Source: Blastococcus sp. HT6-4
Lineage (GTDB): Bacteria > Actinomycetota > Actinomycetes > Mycobacteriales > Geodermatophilaceae
Reading direction: 5' to 3'
Assembly (NCBI RefSeq): GCF_039679125.1
Contig: NZ_CP155551.1
Span: forward strand, 1,364,001 to 1,428,000
DNA length: 64,000 bases
Position 1 is the stretch's first letter. The number at the start of each line of letters is the position of its first letter. This document shows, one piece after another, positions 1-7,608 of this stretch. The position numbers and the translations under genes are program-made. The notes beneath the pieces are model-generated. The model was not told the DNA's origin, ran no database searches, and saw nothing but the letters and a program-made list of their open reading frames with translations.

Positions 1-361
1 CGATCCCGGTCAGCGCCCCCAGCAGCAGCAGGACCGACAGCAGCGCCGAGAGCGCGCGGGGAAGCCCCCGCTCGCACAGCCACCGGGTGATCGGCTGGAT
101 GATCGCGGTCAGCAGCAGCGCGACGGCGACGGCCACGGTCACGAGCGGCAGCCGCAGCAGGAACCAGAACAGCAGCCAGCCGATGCCCGCCACGGCCAGG
201 AGGGCGGCGCTGGTGACGAGGGTGCGGACCGCCCATGCCGGTGCGGTCGGCCGCGCAGCCGTGGGGTCGCCGCCCGCGGCGGCCAACGTGACCGTGGCCT
301 GCGGGGGTCCCGGGGAGGCCTCCGCACCGTCGTCCCCGCGCCGTCTCGTCCACCGCTTCAC
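1..361 (-). CDS. AI-2E family transporter-like membrane protein, N-terminal part
   Basis: The minus frame stays open from a GTG at 361 to the window edge, so only about 120 N-terminal residues are present and the 3' end is missing. A Gly/Ala/Pro-rich cytoplasmic tail of about 45 residues leads into hydrophobic helices with an LLRLPLVTVAVAVALLLTA stretch followed by a QPITRW turn and a GLPRALSALLSVLLLLGAL helix. This order matches the start of the AI-2E/PerM permease family, membrane proteins of varied and often unknown export role. The rest of the protein would be needed to confirm it; another multi-pass permease remains possible. Confidence 0.55.
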   Translation of the reverse strand, partial: MKRWTRRRGDDGAEASPGPPQATVTLAAAGGDPTAARPTAPAWAVRTLVTSAALLAVAGIGWLLFWFLLRLPLVTVAVAVALLLTAIIQPITRWLCERGLPRALSALLSVLLLLGALTGI

Positions 362-626
362 CGGTGCCACCCTGTGCGCACTGTCCGTTCTCCGATCATG
401 GGTCCGCACCGTCGGTGAGGCCGGACGCCGGCGGCGTGCTTGACCGAATCTTCGGTCACGGACGCCTTCCCGGCAGGGCGAAGCGGGCCGCCCGCATGTT
501 GCGGGCGCCTTGCGGAACCGTGTCAGGACGGCGGCATCGCGGTGGTCGTCGGCCGGAGGGGCACATCCGGGGACGGCGGCGCCGACGGGTCGCCGCCTTC
601 GCCACCAGCACCGCCCGGAGGTAGCC

Positions 627-896
627 ATGTCCCAGCCGGTCCTGTCCTCACCCGCCGGGCCCCGGCCCGTCGCCCGGAGCCTCGCCGTCATCGATGCGGA
701 TCTCCACTCGTGCCGCAGCACCCGGCGGGATGCCGAGCGGGAACTCGCCGAGGTGCGGCGGCGTCAGGAGCAGCTCGCCGATCTCGAGGTGACCCTGCTC
801 GCCACCATCGACAGCCGGTGCCGGCTGGCCGACCACCTCCTCGACGAGCGCCTGCGTGCCCTCCGGACGGGAGCGGCCGGCCCGCAGCCACGGTGA
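627..896 (+). CDS. Small coiled-coil protein of unknown function
   Basis: I do not recognise this 89-residue protein. The ATG follows a CGGAGG ribosome site at the right distance. The N-terminal 20 residues are Pro/Ser-rich; residues about 25-80 form a charged amphipathic helix (CRSTRRDAERELAEVRRRQEQ) likely to make a coiled coil, with a histidine-containing second helix. It stands alone, 142 bases upstream of the phospholipase-D-like gene on the same strand, so co-transcription is possible. No domain, catalytic residue or membrane segment is visible. Confidence 0.5.
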   Translation: MSQPVLSSPAGPRPVARSLAVIDADLHSCRSTRRDAERELAEVRRRQEQLADLEVTLLATIDSRCRLADHLLDERLRALRTGAAGPQPR

Positions 897-1038
897 CCCC
901 GCTCGAGCCGCGCGACCGGCGGGCGACCGGCGGGCGACCTGCGGCGGCCGGCCTCGCGCATCGACGGCGCGGCGGTTTCCGGCTCGGCCGGACGGGCAGC
1001 ATCCGGACGCCCCGATCGTCGAGTCGAGAGGAGGTCTC

Positions 1039-2319
1039 GTGCCTGCAGGACGGTCGATGACCGGCGGAGCGGTCTCGACGGCCGGTAGCCGGGCCCACCC
1101 TGCGGCCGCCGCTCCACCCATGTCCGCGCCCCCGCGCCAGGTGCTCGAAGCGCTGGTGGGCGTGCCCTTCACCGAGGGCAACCGGGTCGACGTCCTGAGA
1201 GACGGGGACGAGACGTTCCCGGCGCTGCTGGCGGCCATCGCCGCGGCGCGACGGACCATCGACCTGCTGTGGTTCTCGTGGCGCGGTGGCCGGATCAGCC
1301 ACGAGGTGGCCGGAGCCCTCGCCCAGCGGGCGCGGGACGGCGTGCGCGTGCGGATCCTGCTGGACGGCTACGGCGCCAAGCACATGGACCGCGACGACCT
1401 GCGCCGGCTCCGCGCGGCGGGCTGCACCGTCTACTTCTACCGGCCGATGCGCAGCCCCCGGGTGACCGCCTGGAACATGCGCACCCACCGCCGGGTGCTG
1501 GTCTGCGACGAGGTGGTCGGCTTCACCGGGGGAACTGGGATCGACACGGCGTGGACCGGCGACGGCCGCCGGCCCGGGAACTGGCGCGACACCGCCTACC
1601 GGGTGGAGGGCCCGGCCGTCGCAGGCCTGCGCTCGGCATTCGTGTCCGGCTGGATGCAGGCGCAGGTGCGCCTCAGCGGGGAACTGGTCTCCGAGGACGA
1701 CCGGTTCCCGGACCTGGAGACCGCGGGCAGCACGCCGGTCCAGGTCGTCCGGACGTCGTCGCAGCCGGGCTGGAGCGGGGCGGCCGTCGTGATCGCCGGG
1801 CTCCTCCAGACCGCGCGGGAGGAGGTCCGGATCACCACGCCCTACATCCGGCTGCCCCGATGGCTGCGCCGGCTGGTCGGCGACACCGCCCGGCGGGGAG
1901 TCCGGGTCCGGATCCTCGTCTGCGGCCCGCGCGTCGAGCGGCCGACCGTGCACCTGCAGGGGGAGCTCGACTTCCAGCCGCTGCTCGACGACGGCGTGGA
2001 GATCTGGCGCTACCAGCCCTCGCTCATGCACGCCAAGGTCGTCTCCGTCGACGGGGCGGTCGCCATGGTGGGCACGACGAACGTCGACACCCGTTCCCTG
2101 GCGCTCAACGAGCAGGTGGGCCTGGTGCTGGACGACCCCGCGGTGGTGGGGGTGCTCGACGGCCACTTCGCCGAGGACCTCGAGTTCAGCGAGCGGGTGG
2201 ACGCCGAGCTGTGGCGCCACCGGGGCATCGGCCGTCGGACGCTGGAGGTGGCCGCGGACGTGGTGGGCCGACCGCTGCGCGGTCTGGGGGCCGCCGGGCT
2301 GGCCGGCCGCCGGCCCTGA
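1039..2319 (+). CDS. Phospholipase D / cardiolipin synthase-like protein
   Basis: This 426-residue protein has two PLD-type repeats and no obvious membrane anchor. Family members join phosphatidyl groups through a phosphohistidine, as in ClsB-type cardiolipin synthases. The second repeat carries a normal HxKxxxxD motif (HAKVVSVD, His331) followed by GTTNVDTRS. The first is HRRVLVCD (His150), where the usual lysine is arginine. GTG at 1039 was chosen because a strong GAGGAGG lies five bases upstream; ATGs at 1057 and 1120 are alternatives. The arginine could lower or change activity, so cardiolipin synthesis itself is inferred, while PLD-superfamily membership is sure. Confidence 0.85.
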   Translation: MPAGRSMTGGAVSTAGSRAHPAAAAPPMSAPPRQVLEALVGVPFTEGNRVDVLRDGDETFPALLAAIAAARRTIDLLWFSWRGGRISHEVAGALAQRARDGVRVRILLDGYGAKHMDRDDLRRLRAAGCTVYFYRPMRSPRVTAWNMRTHRRVLVCDEVVGFTGGTGIDTAWTGDGRRPGNWRDTAYRVEGPAVAGLRSAFVSGWMQAQVRLSGELVSEDDRFPDLETAGSTPVQVVRTSSQPGWSGAAVVIAGLLQTAREEVRITTPYIRLPRWLRRLVGDTARRGVRVRILVCGPRVERPTVHLQGELDFQPLLDDGVEIWRYQPSLMHAKVVSVDGAVAMVGTTNVDTRSLALNEQVGLVLDDPAVVGVLDGHFAEDLEFSERVDAELWRHRGIGRRTLEVAADVVGRPLRGLGAAGLAGRRP

Positions 2320-2555
2320 CCGGGCACGGGCGGCGCACCGTGCGGACGCCGCTGCCGGGCTGCGCGGGTACGGCCGGGGTCGAGCGCGAGGGGCAGTTCC
2401 GACCACGTGTCGGAGGTAGGGGCGCGCGACCGGATGGTGCATGACAGTTCTGCATCGAAGTCGGTCCCGGCGGTGTCCGGCCGCGGCCGCGGGGACATGG
2501 GGCGGTGGTGGACGACGGAGCACGTGCAGCAGGACAGCCGGGTGGCGCCCGGCCG

Positions 2556-4103
2556 ATGAGCCGCGGCCGCGCCGCGCTCGCGGGGATCGCCGCGGTCGCC
2601 GTGGCGCTCGGCGTGGAGGAACTGGCCGCCGGGCTCATCCCCTCGGCGCCCTCGCTGATCATCTCGATCGGCGACACGTTCATCGACAGCGTGCCCGGGT
2701 GGCTGGAGCAGTGGGCCATCGCGACCCTGGGCACCGCGGACAAGCCGGTGCTCATCGGCGGCATCCTGGTCGTCGCCGCCCTGCTCGGGGCGGCCCTCGG
2801 CGTGCTCGCCCGCCGGTGGTTCGTCCTGGCCGCCGGCGGCATCGCCCTGTTCGCGACCCTGGGCGTCGTGGCCGCACTGGCCGACGACCGCAGCCCGGTG
2901 TTCCTCAGCGCGCTCGTCGGTGTGCTCGGCGCCGTTGCCGGCGTCGCGCTGCTGTACGTGCTGGTGCGGGTGCTCCCCAGCCGCCAACTGCCGCCGGAGC
3001 CGACGACCGACGCCGACGGCACACCCGTCCTCAGCCCCGTCGACCGCCGCCGCTTCCTCGCCGTCACCGGCAGCGCCACCCTGCTCGGCGTCCTGGCCGG
3101 TGTCGCGGGCTACCTGCTGTCCGGCCGCGAACGGCTGGGTGAGCTGCGCGCCGCCATCCGGCTGCCCGTGCCGGTGGAGCAGGCCGGTCCCGTCCCACCC
3201 GGCGCCGACCTGGAGATCCCCGGTCTCACCCCGCTGTTCATCCCGAACGAGGAGTTCTACCGGATCGACACGGCCCTGCGCGTGCCGGTGATCGACCCCG
3301 CGGACTGGCAGCTGGAGATCCGCGGGATGGTCGACGACCCGTTCACCCTCACCTACGCCGAGCTGATGGAGCTGCCGCAGATCGAGGCGGACATCACCCT
3401 GGCCTGCGTCTCCAACGAGGTGGGGGGCGACCTCGTGGGCAACGCCCGCTGGCAGGGCGTCCCGCTGCGCCCGCTGCTCGAGCGGGCGGGTCTGCAGGAG
3501 GGGGCGACCCAGCTGGTCGGCCGCTCCGTCGACGGCTTCACGGCGGGCTTCCCGGTGCTCACCGCGCTGGATCTGGAGGAGGCGATGGTGGCCGTCGCGA
3601 TGAACGGCGAGCCGCTCCCGGCCGAGCACGGCTTCCCCGCCCGCCTCGTCGTCCCAGGGCTCTACGGCTACGTCTCGGCGACCAAGTGGCTGTCGGCGAT
3701 CGAACTGACCGACTGGGACGTCGACGGCTACTGGATCCCCCGCGGCTGGGCGAAGGAGGGCCCGATCAAGACCCAGGCGCGCATCGACGTACCGCGTCGG
3801 GGAGCGGCCGTGGTCCCCGGGCGGCAGCCGATCGCCGGGGTGGCGTGGGCGCCCACCCGGGGCATCGAGGCGGTCGAGGTCAGCATCGACGACGGCCCGT
3901 GGCAGCGCGCCGAGCTCGCGGAGTCGCTCGACGTGGACTGCTGGCGGCAGTGGTACCTCCCGTGGGAGGCGACCCCGGGCCGGCACGTGATCGCCGCCCG
4001 GGCCACCGACGGGCTGGGCGAGGTGCAGACCGACGAGCGGACGCCGGTCGCACCCGACGGTGCCTCGGGCTACCCCGTCATCGAGGTCGTCGTCGACTCC
4101 TGA
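2556..4103 (+). CDS. Membrane-anchored sulfite-oxidase-family molybdopterin oxidoreductase
   Basis: The first 130 residues hold about four membrane helices. A DRRRFLAVTG twin-arginine-like motif then opens a further hydrophobic segment (about residues 165-190), after which comes an oxidoreductase molybdopterin-binding domain (about 225-400) with the cysteine ligand in LACVSNEVGG (Cys284), and a dimerisation-like C-terminal domain. The catalytic part should therefore lie outside the cytoplasmic membrane; its substrate is unknown, as sulfite, methionine sulfoxide and others occur in the family. The ATG at 2556 starts just before the first helix; GTG at 2505 is an alternative. The 3' end overlaps the convergent hydrolase by 34 bases. 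Confidence 0.85.
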   Translation: MSRGRAALAGIAAVAVALGVEELAAGLIPSAPSLIISIGDTFIDSVPGWLEQWAIATLGTADKPVLIGGILVVAALLGAALGVLARRWFVLAAGGIALFATLGVVAALADDRSPVFLSALVGVLGAVAGVALLYVLVRVLPSRQLPPEPTTDADGTPVLSPVDRRRFLAVTGSATLLGVLAGVAGYLLSGRERLGELRAAIRLPVPVEQAGPVPPGADLEIPGLTPLFIPNEEFYRIDTALRVPVIDPADWQLEIRGMVDDPFTLTYAELMELPQIEADITLACVSNEVGGDLVGNARWQGVPLRPLLERAGLQEGATQLVGRSVDGFTAGFPVLTALDLEEAMVAVAMNGEPLPAEHGFPARLVVPGLYGYVSATKWLSAIELTDWDVDGYWIPRGWAKEGPIKTQARIDVPRRGAAVVPGRQPIAGVAWAPTRGIEAVEVSIDDGPWQRAELAESLDVDCWRQWYLPWEATPGRHVIAARATDGLGEVQTDERTPVAPDGASGYPVIEVVVDS

Positions 4104-4981
4104 ACCGGCCGGTCACCGCTCATCCGGCGCATCCACCGGCGCGTCTGCTCGACGACCACGTCGGGGTCGGTCAGCGCCAGCATGTGCCCGGAGCCCTGGA
4201 CGGTCACCAACTCGGCGTCGGGGAGTGCGGCCATCAGCTTCTCGACCTCCTCGTCGGTCACCTCGGGGTCCTCGCTGCCGTGCACCACCAGCGTGGGCAC
4301 GGTGAGGCTCGGGGCGAGCCGGACGCCGTCGTGGCTGACGCTGGCCAGCGTCGTCCCGGCCAGGGCCAGCGGCCGGGTGGTCAGGAAGTCGTCGCGCACC
4401 TTCTCGACGAGGTCCCTGGGCTCGCCCGGGGCGAAGGCCGCCTTCCGGACCAGCCGATCCGCCAGCGGGGCGATCGGCCGGATCCGCCCACCCACCCGGG
4501 CGACCGTGCGCAGCACGGTGAACCAGCCGGAGCGCACGCGCGCACGGGCCCAGCGGGGCAGGCCGTCGCCCGGGAAGCCGGCCACGGTGATGCCCGAACC
4601 GCCCGATCCGGCGAAGACCACACCCGCGATCCGGTCGTCCGCGCCGCCGCCGTGGACGTGCTCGAGCAGGATGCCGCCGCCGAGGCTGTGCGCCACGACG
4701 ACCGCGGAACCCCCGTCGGGCACCGCGGCACCGAGAACGGCCGAGAGGTCCTGCGCGTGGGCGGCCAGGCTGTAGTTCCCCGTCCGCGCGTCACCGCTCT
4801 GGGCGTGGCCGCGCAGTTCGTAGCCGACGACCCGGTAGTCGGCGGCGAGCCGCTCGGGCACGTCGCCCCACGAGTCGATGGACAGCCCGAGCCCGTGCAC
4901 CAGCACGAGGAGCGGGGCGTTCTCCCGGCCCCAGGAGTACAGGGCCAGGCGGGTGCCGTCGAAGGAGGTCACATCGGTCAT
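4070..4981 (-). CDS. Alpha/beta fold hydrolase
   Basis: A 303-residue single-domain hydrolase begins at the ATG of MTDVTSFDG. The fold markers are in order: an oxyanion HG motif (LVHGLG, about 28-32), nucleophile Ser99 in AHSLGGG, acid Asp238 in HGSEDPE and His266 in GSGHMLAL. No signal peptide is seen, so it is likely cytoplasmic. Substrate cannot be told from sequence; epoxide hydrolases, haloperoxidase-like enzymes and esterases share this pattern. It is convergent with, and overlaps, the molybdoenzyme gene, and is separated by 80 bases from the PAP2 gene upstream on the same strand. Confidence 0.8.
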   Translation of the reverse strand: MTDVTSFDGTRLALYSWGRENAPLLVLVHGLGLSIDSWGDVPERLAADYRVVGYELRGHAQSGDARTGNYSLAAHAQDLSAVLGAAVPDGGSAVVVAHSLGGGILLEHVHGGGADDRIAGVVFAGSGGSGITVAGFPGDGLPRWARARVRSGWFTVLRTVARVGGRIRPIAPLADRLVRKAAFAPGEPRDLVEKVRDDFLTTRPLALAGTTLASVSHDGVRLAPSLTVPTLVVHGSEDPEVTDEEVEKLMAALPDAELVTVQGSGHMLALTDPDVVVEQTRRWMRRMSGDRPVQESTTTSMTG

Positions 4982-5061
4982 GGGCGGGAGATACCCAGCT
5001 CCGCACCGCCGTGCTGTGTCGTTGTCGTGACAGTCACCACGGCGTGCGCCAGGCCTGGTCG

Positions 5062-6561
5062 TCACCGGGAGGCGACGGCCCTCCGGCCGGCCGCGAGCGA
5101 GCGGGGGTACCGGAACTGGTCGCCCACCCCCGGCAGCAGGCACCGGGCGCAGACGAGCACCCACACGGTGCCCAGGACCAGCCCGGCGAGCACGTCGGTC
5201 GGGTAGTGCGCCGCGACGTAGATGCGCGACAGGGCCACGGCCGGGGCCACGAGCACCGGCACCACGAGCACCGCCCACCGCCGGTGGCCACGGCCGAGGG
5301 TGATGACGAGCGCGGCCAGGCCGCCGTAGAGGGCCACCGCGGCGGCCACGTGGCCCGAGGGCCAGCTCGCCGCGGTCACCAGGCCGGAGGTCAGGTCTGC
5401 CACGGGCGGGCGCACCCGTTCGACCGTGCGGGAGACGACGAAGTAGATGCCGAGCTCCCCGAGCACGGTGACGAGGACGAAGAGCACCGGTCGCCAGCTG
5501 GCGGTGATCGCGAGCGCCACCACGGCGAGGGAGAGCGACACCGCGATGAACGCGCGCGTTCCCGACAGCGTCCCGACCGCGGTCGCGATGTCGGTCAGCG
5601 TGGGTGTCCGCAGGTCCACGACGGCCTGTGCGACCTGCCGGTCGAAGCGGCCGAGGGCGGTGTCGCCGAGCACCGCGGTGACCAGCAGCCCGAGCGCGAT
5701 CAGCACGACGGAGAGCGCGGCGGCGGCGACCAGCAGCCGGGTCACGGTGCGGCGGCCGTCCGGCAGCGCGGCCTGCTGGGAGGGGGCCAGGTGGGGGGCG
5801 TCGTGGGGGTCGACGTCCAGGGGGTCCAGCGGCTCCGCCGTCCGCTGGTGGTGGTCGTGCTGCCAGCCGCGGAAGGCCGCCGTCGTGACCGCCAGCAGCC
5901 CCGCCCCCAGGGCCCAGCCGGCGAGGACGTCGGTGACGAAGTGGACGCCGAGGGCCAGCCGGGTGAAGCCGACGGCGAAGGCGATCAGCAGCGCCACGGC
6001 GATGACCCAGGGCCGGAAGCGGCGGTGCACGGCGGGCAGGACCAGCATCGCCAGCATGACGAACGTGACCAGCGAGAGGGTGGCGTGGCCGCTGGGGAAG
6101 CTGGCGTTGGACGGCAGTTCGTTGACCGGGCTCTCCACCACCGGCCGCGCGCGACCGATCAGCGCCTTGGTCAGCGGGACCAGGATCGCCATCCCGACGC
6201 CGGTGGCCACGACGAACGCGGCCAGCCGGCGCTGACCGCGGATCAGCAGGAAGACGGTCGTCAGCGTGAACAGCAGGATCACCGCGGCGTTCCCGCCGAG
6301 GTCGGTGACCACCCGCAGCACGCTGACCAGCGCGGGGGAGTCGCTCACCACCGAATTGAGGTCGGCGGCCACGTCGCCGTCCAGCGAGGCCAGCGGCGAC
6401 CACTCCCGCTGGACCAGCAGCATCAGCAGCAGGAACGGGACCGCCCCGATCAGCAGGGCGACCAGCCCCAGGACGGTGCGGACCCCGAACCGGCCGACCC
6501 CGGCGGTGCCGCCGTCGTCGACCGGGGAAGGGGTCTCGGTGCGCTCCACAGCCCGGCTCAT
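5062..6561 (-). CDS. Tandem PAP2-domain membrane phosphatase
   Basis: This 499-residue membrane protein holds two complete type-2 phosphatidic acid phosphatase units. The first has KALIGRARP (132-140), PSGH (156-159) and Arg201/His207 in RLALGVHFVTD. After a hydrophilic linker (about 235-270) the second has SRTVERVRP, PSGH (401-404) and Arg446/His452 in RIYVAAHYPTD. PAP2 enzymes remove phosphate from lipid phosphates such as undecaprenyl pyrophosphate. Most bacterial members have one unit of about 200-250 residues. In the second unit the conserved lysine of KX6RP is not in place, so the two active sites may not be equal. Confidence 0.87.
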   Translation of the reverse strand: MSRAVERTETPSPVDDGGTAGVGRFGVRTVLGLVALLIGAVPFLLLMLLVQREWSPLASLDGDVAADLNSVVSDSPALVSVLRVVTDLGGNAAVILLFTLTTVFLLIRGQRRLAAFVVATGVGMAILVPLTKALIGRARPVVESPVNELPSNASFPSGHATLSLVTFVMLAMLVLPAVHRRFRPWVIAVALLIAFAVGFTRLALGVHFVTDVLAGWALGAGLLAVTTAAFRGWQHDHHQRTAEPLDPLDVDPHDAPHLAPSQQAALPDGRRTVTRLLVAAAALSVVLIALGLLVTAVLGDTALGRFDRQVAQAVVDLRTPTLTDIATAVGTLSGTRAFIAVSLSLAVVALAITASWRPVLFVLVTVLGELGIYFVVSRTVERVRPPVADLTSGLVTAASWPSGHVAAAVALYGGLAALVITLGRGHRRWAVLVVPVLVAPAVALSRIYVAAHYPTDVLAGLVLGTVWVLVCARCLLPGVGDQFRYPRSLAAGRRAVASR

Positions 6562-6655
6562 GGGCAGGACGGGTACCCGGTCCCGATCCCCGCCAACGGG
6601 TCGGACCTGACGATCCCGTTACGGCCGGCGACGGCGGATCCGGCACGGACGGGGA

Positions 6656-7060
6656 TCACGGGCCCGAGGCGGCGCGGTCGCCGGGCACCACCGTCTCGAG
6701 CCGGCGGACCTCGACCAGCAGGTGCTGCACCCGCAGGTCGCTCAGGCAGCCGCGGAGCTCCCGCCGGTCGAACTCGTCCAGGCCGGGTCGCAGGCGGAAC
6801 GCGAACACCCTGTCGTCGACCGACCGGAACGAGTCCTCGACCACGTCCGCGTTGACCAGCAGCCGGCAGGCGCTGACCAGTCCCCGAATCATCTCCTCCC
6901 GGACGGCCGGGTCCTCCCGCACGATCGACGCCGCCACCACGACGTCGGTGTACGACCCCTCCGGCTGCGGCACCTCCACGGTCATCAGCTCCTCGCGCAG
7001 CAGCACGACGCCGGCGACGGCGACGGCCGCGGCGACGAGCCAGCCGAGGACCCGGCTCAT
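6656..7060 (-). CDS. Membrane-anchored protein of unknown function, third gene of PEP-enzyme operon
   Basis: I do not recognise this 134-residue protein. Residues about 4-22 (LGWLVAAAVAVAGVVLL) form one membrane helix or uncleaved signal; the remainder is a soluble mixed alpha/beta domain with many Glu/Arg and two cysteines. The start ATG shares ATGA with the stop of the gene before it, implying translational coupling. It is the last gene of a three-gene operon headed by the PEP/pyruvate-binding enzyme, so a role with that enzyme at the membrane is a reasonable guess but unproven. Confidence 0.65.
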   Translation of the reverse strand: MSRVLGWLVAAAVAVAGVVLLREELMTVEVPQPEGSYTDVVVAASIVREDPAVREEMIRGLVSACRLLVNADVVEDSFRSVDDRVFAFRLRPGLDEFDRRELRGCLSDLRVQHLLVEVRRLETVVPGDRAASGP

Positions 7061-7608
7061 CGCAGGCCGGCCGTCGCCGCGGGACCGAGGAGCACCCGCA
7101 GGGCCGGGTCGTCGCCGCAGTCGTCCGCGCCGGCCAGCAGCTCGGCGTCGGTGGGCACCAGCGAGGTGGCCGGGAAGGCGACCTGCTCCAGCTCGGTGGC
7201 CAGCTGCTCCTCCACGCCCGCCCGGGCGGAGTTGCCGGCCACCCGCTCGATCAGCCAGGCGATGCCCGAGACGACGAACCCGCCGCCGAGCAGGACCGGG
7301 ATGAAGATGTGCGTGCGGTCGAACGCCTCCGGCTTGAGCCAGAGGAACGGCTTGCTCTCCACGGGGGTCGCCCGCAGCCGCTCCAGCGCCCCGGGCTGCC
7401 GCTGCGCACCAGCGCCGGAACGGACGTGCTCGTCGACCGCGGCCAGCCGGCGCAGCACGAGCGCCGTGCAGAGCCCCACGAGGGTGGCGAGGAACAGGAT
7501 CCCCACCAGCAGGGCGCGGTGCCACTCCCACCGGTAGACGTAGATGAACAGGTAGGCGCCGGTGGCGATCAGGGCCACCACGCCGATCAGCCAGCTGAGC
7601 TGCTTCAC
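7057..7608 (-). CDS. Two- to three-helix membrane protein of unknown function
   Basis: The 183-residue protein has two N-terminal membrane helices (about 5-25 and 33-52), a hydrophilic loop rich in Arg and Gln, and a third hydrophobic segment (IFIPVLLGGGFVVSGIAWLIE, about 101-121, written in part), then an acidic C-terminal tail with DDCGDDP. Its GTG start overlaps the stop of the PEP-enzyme gene in GTGA, and its own stop overlaps the next start in ATGA. I know no family for it; the tight coupling on both sides is the main clue to its job. Confidence 0.65.
   Translation of the reverse strand: MKQLSWLIGVVALIATGAYLFIYVYRWEWHRALLVGILFLATLVGLCTALVLRRLAAVDEHVRSGAGAQRQPGALERLRATPVESKPFLWLKPEAFDRTHIFIPVLLGGGFVVSGIAWLIERVAGNSARAGVEEQLATELEQVAFPATSLVPTDAELLAGADDCGDDPALRVLLGPAATAGLR

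Noticed and set aside
139..327. Short Arg/Pro-rich minus frame near the window start
   Set aside because: Lies in another frame of the AI-2E-type membrane protein, whose hydrophobic helices are far more convincing.
4982..6646. Possible upstream extension joining the 4070 hydrolase to sequence opposite or across the PAP2 gene
   Set aside because: The hydrolase family begins at the ATG at 4981; the upstream part is an out-of-frame shadow of the PAP2 gene.
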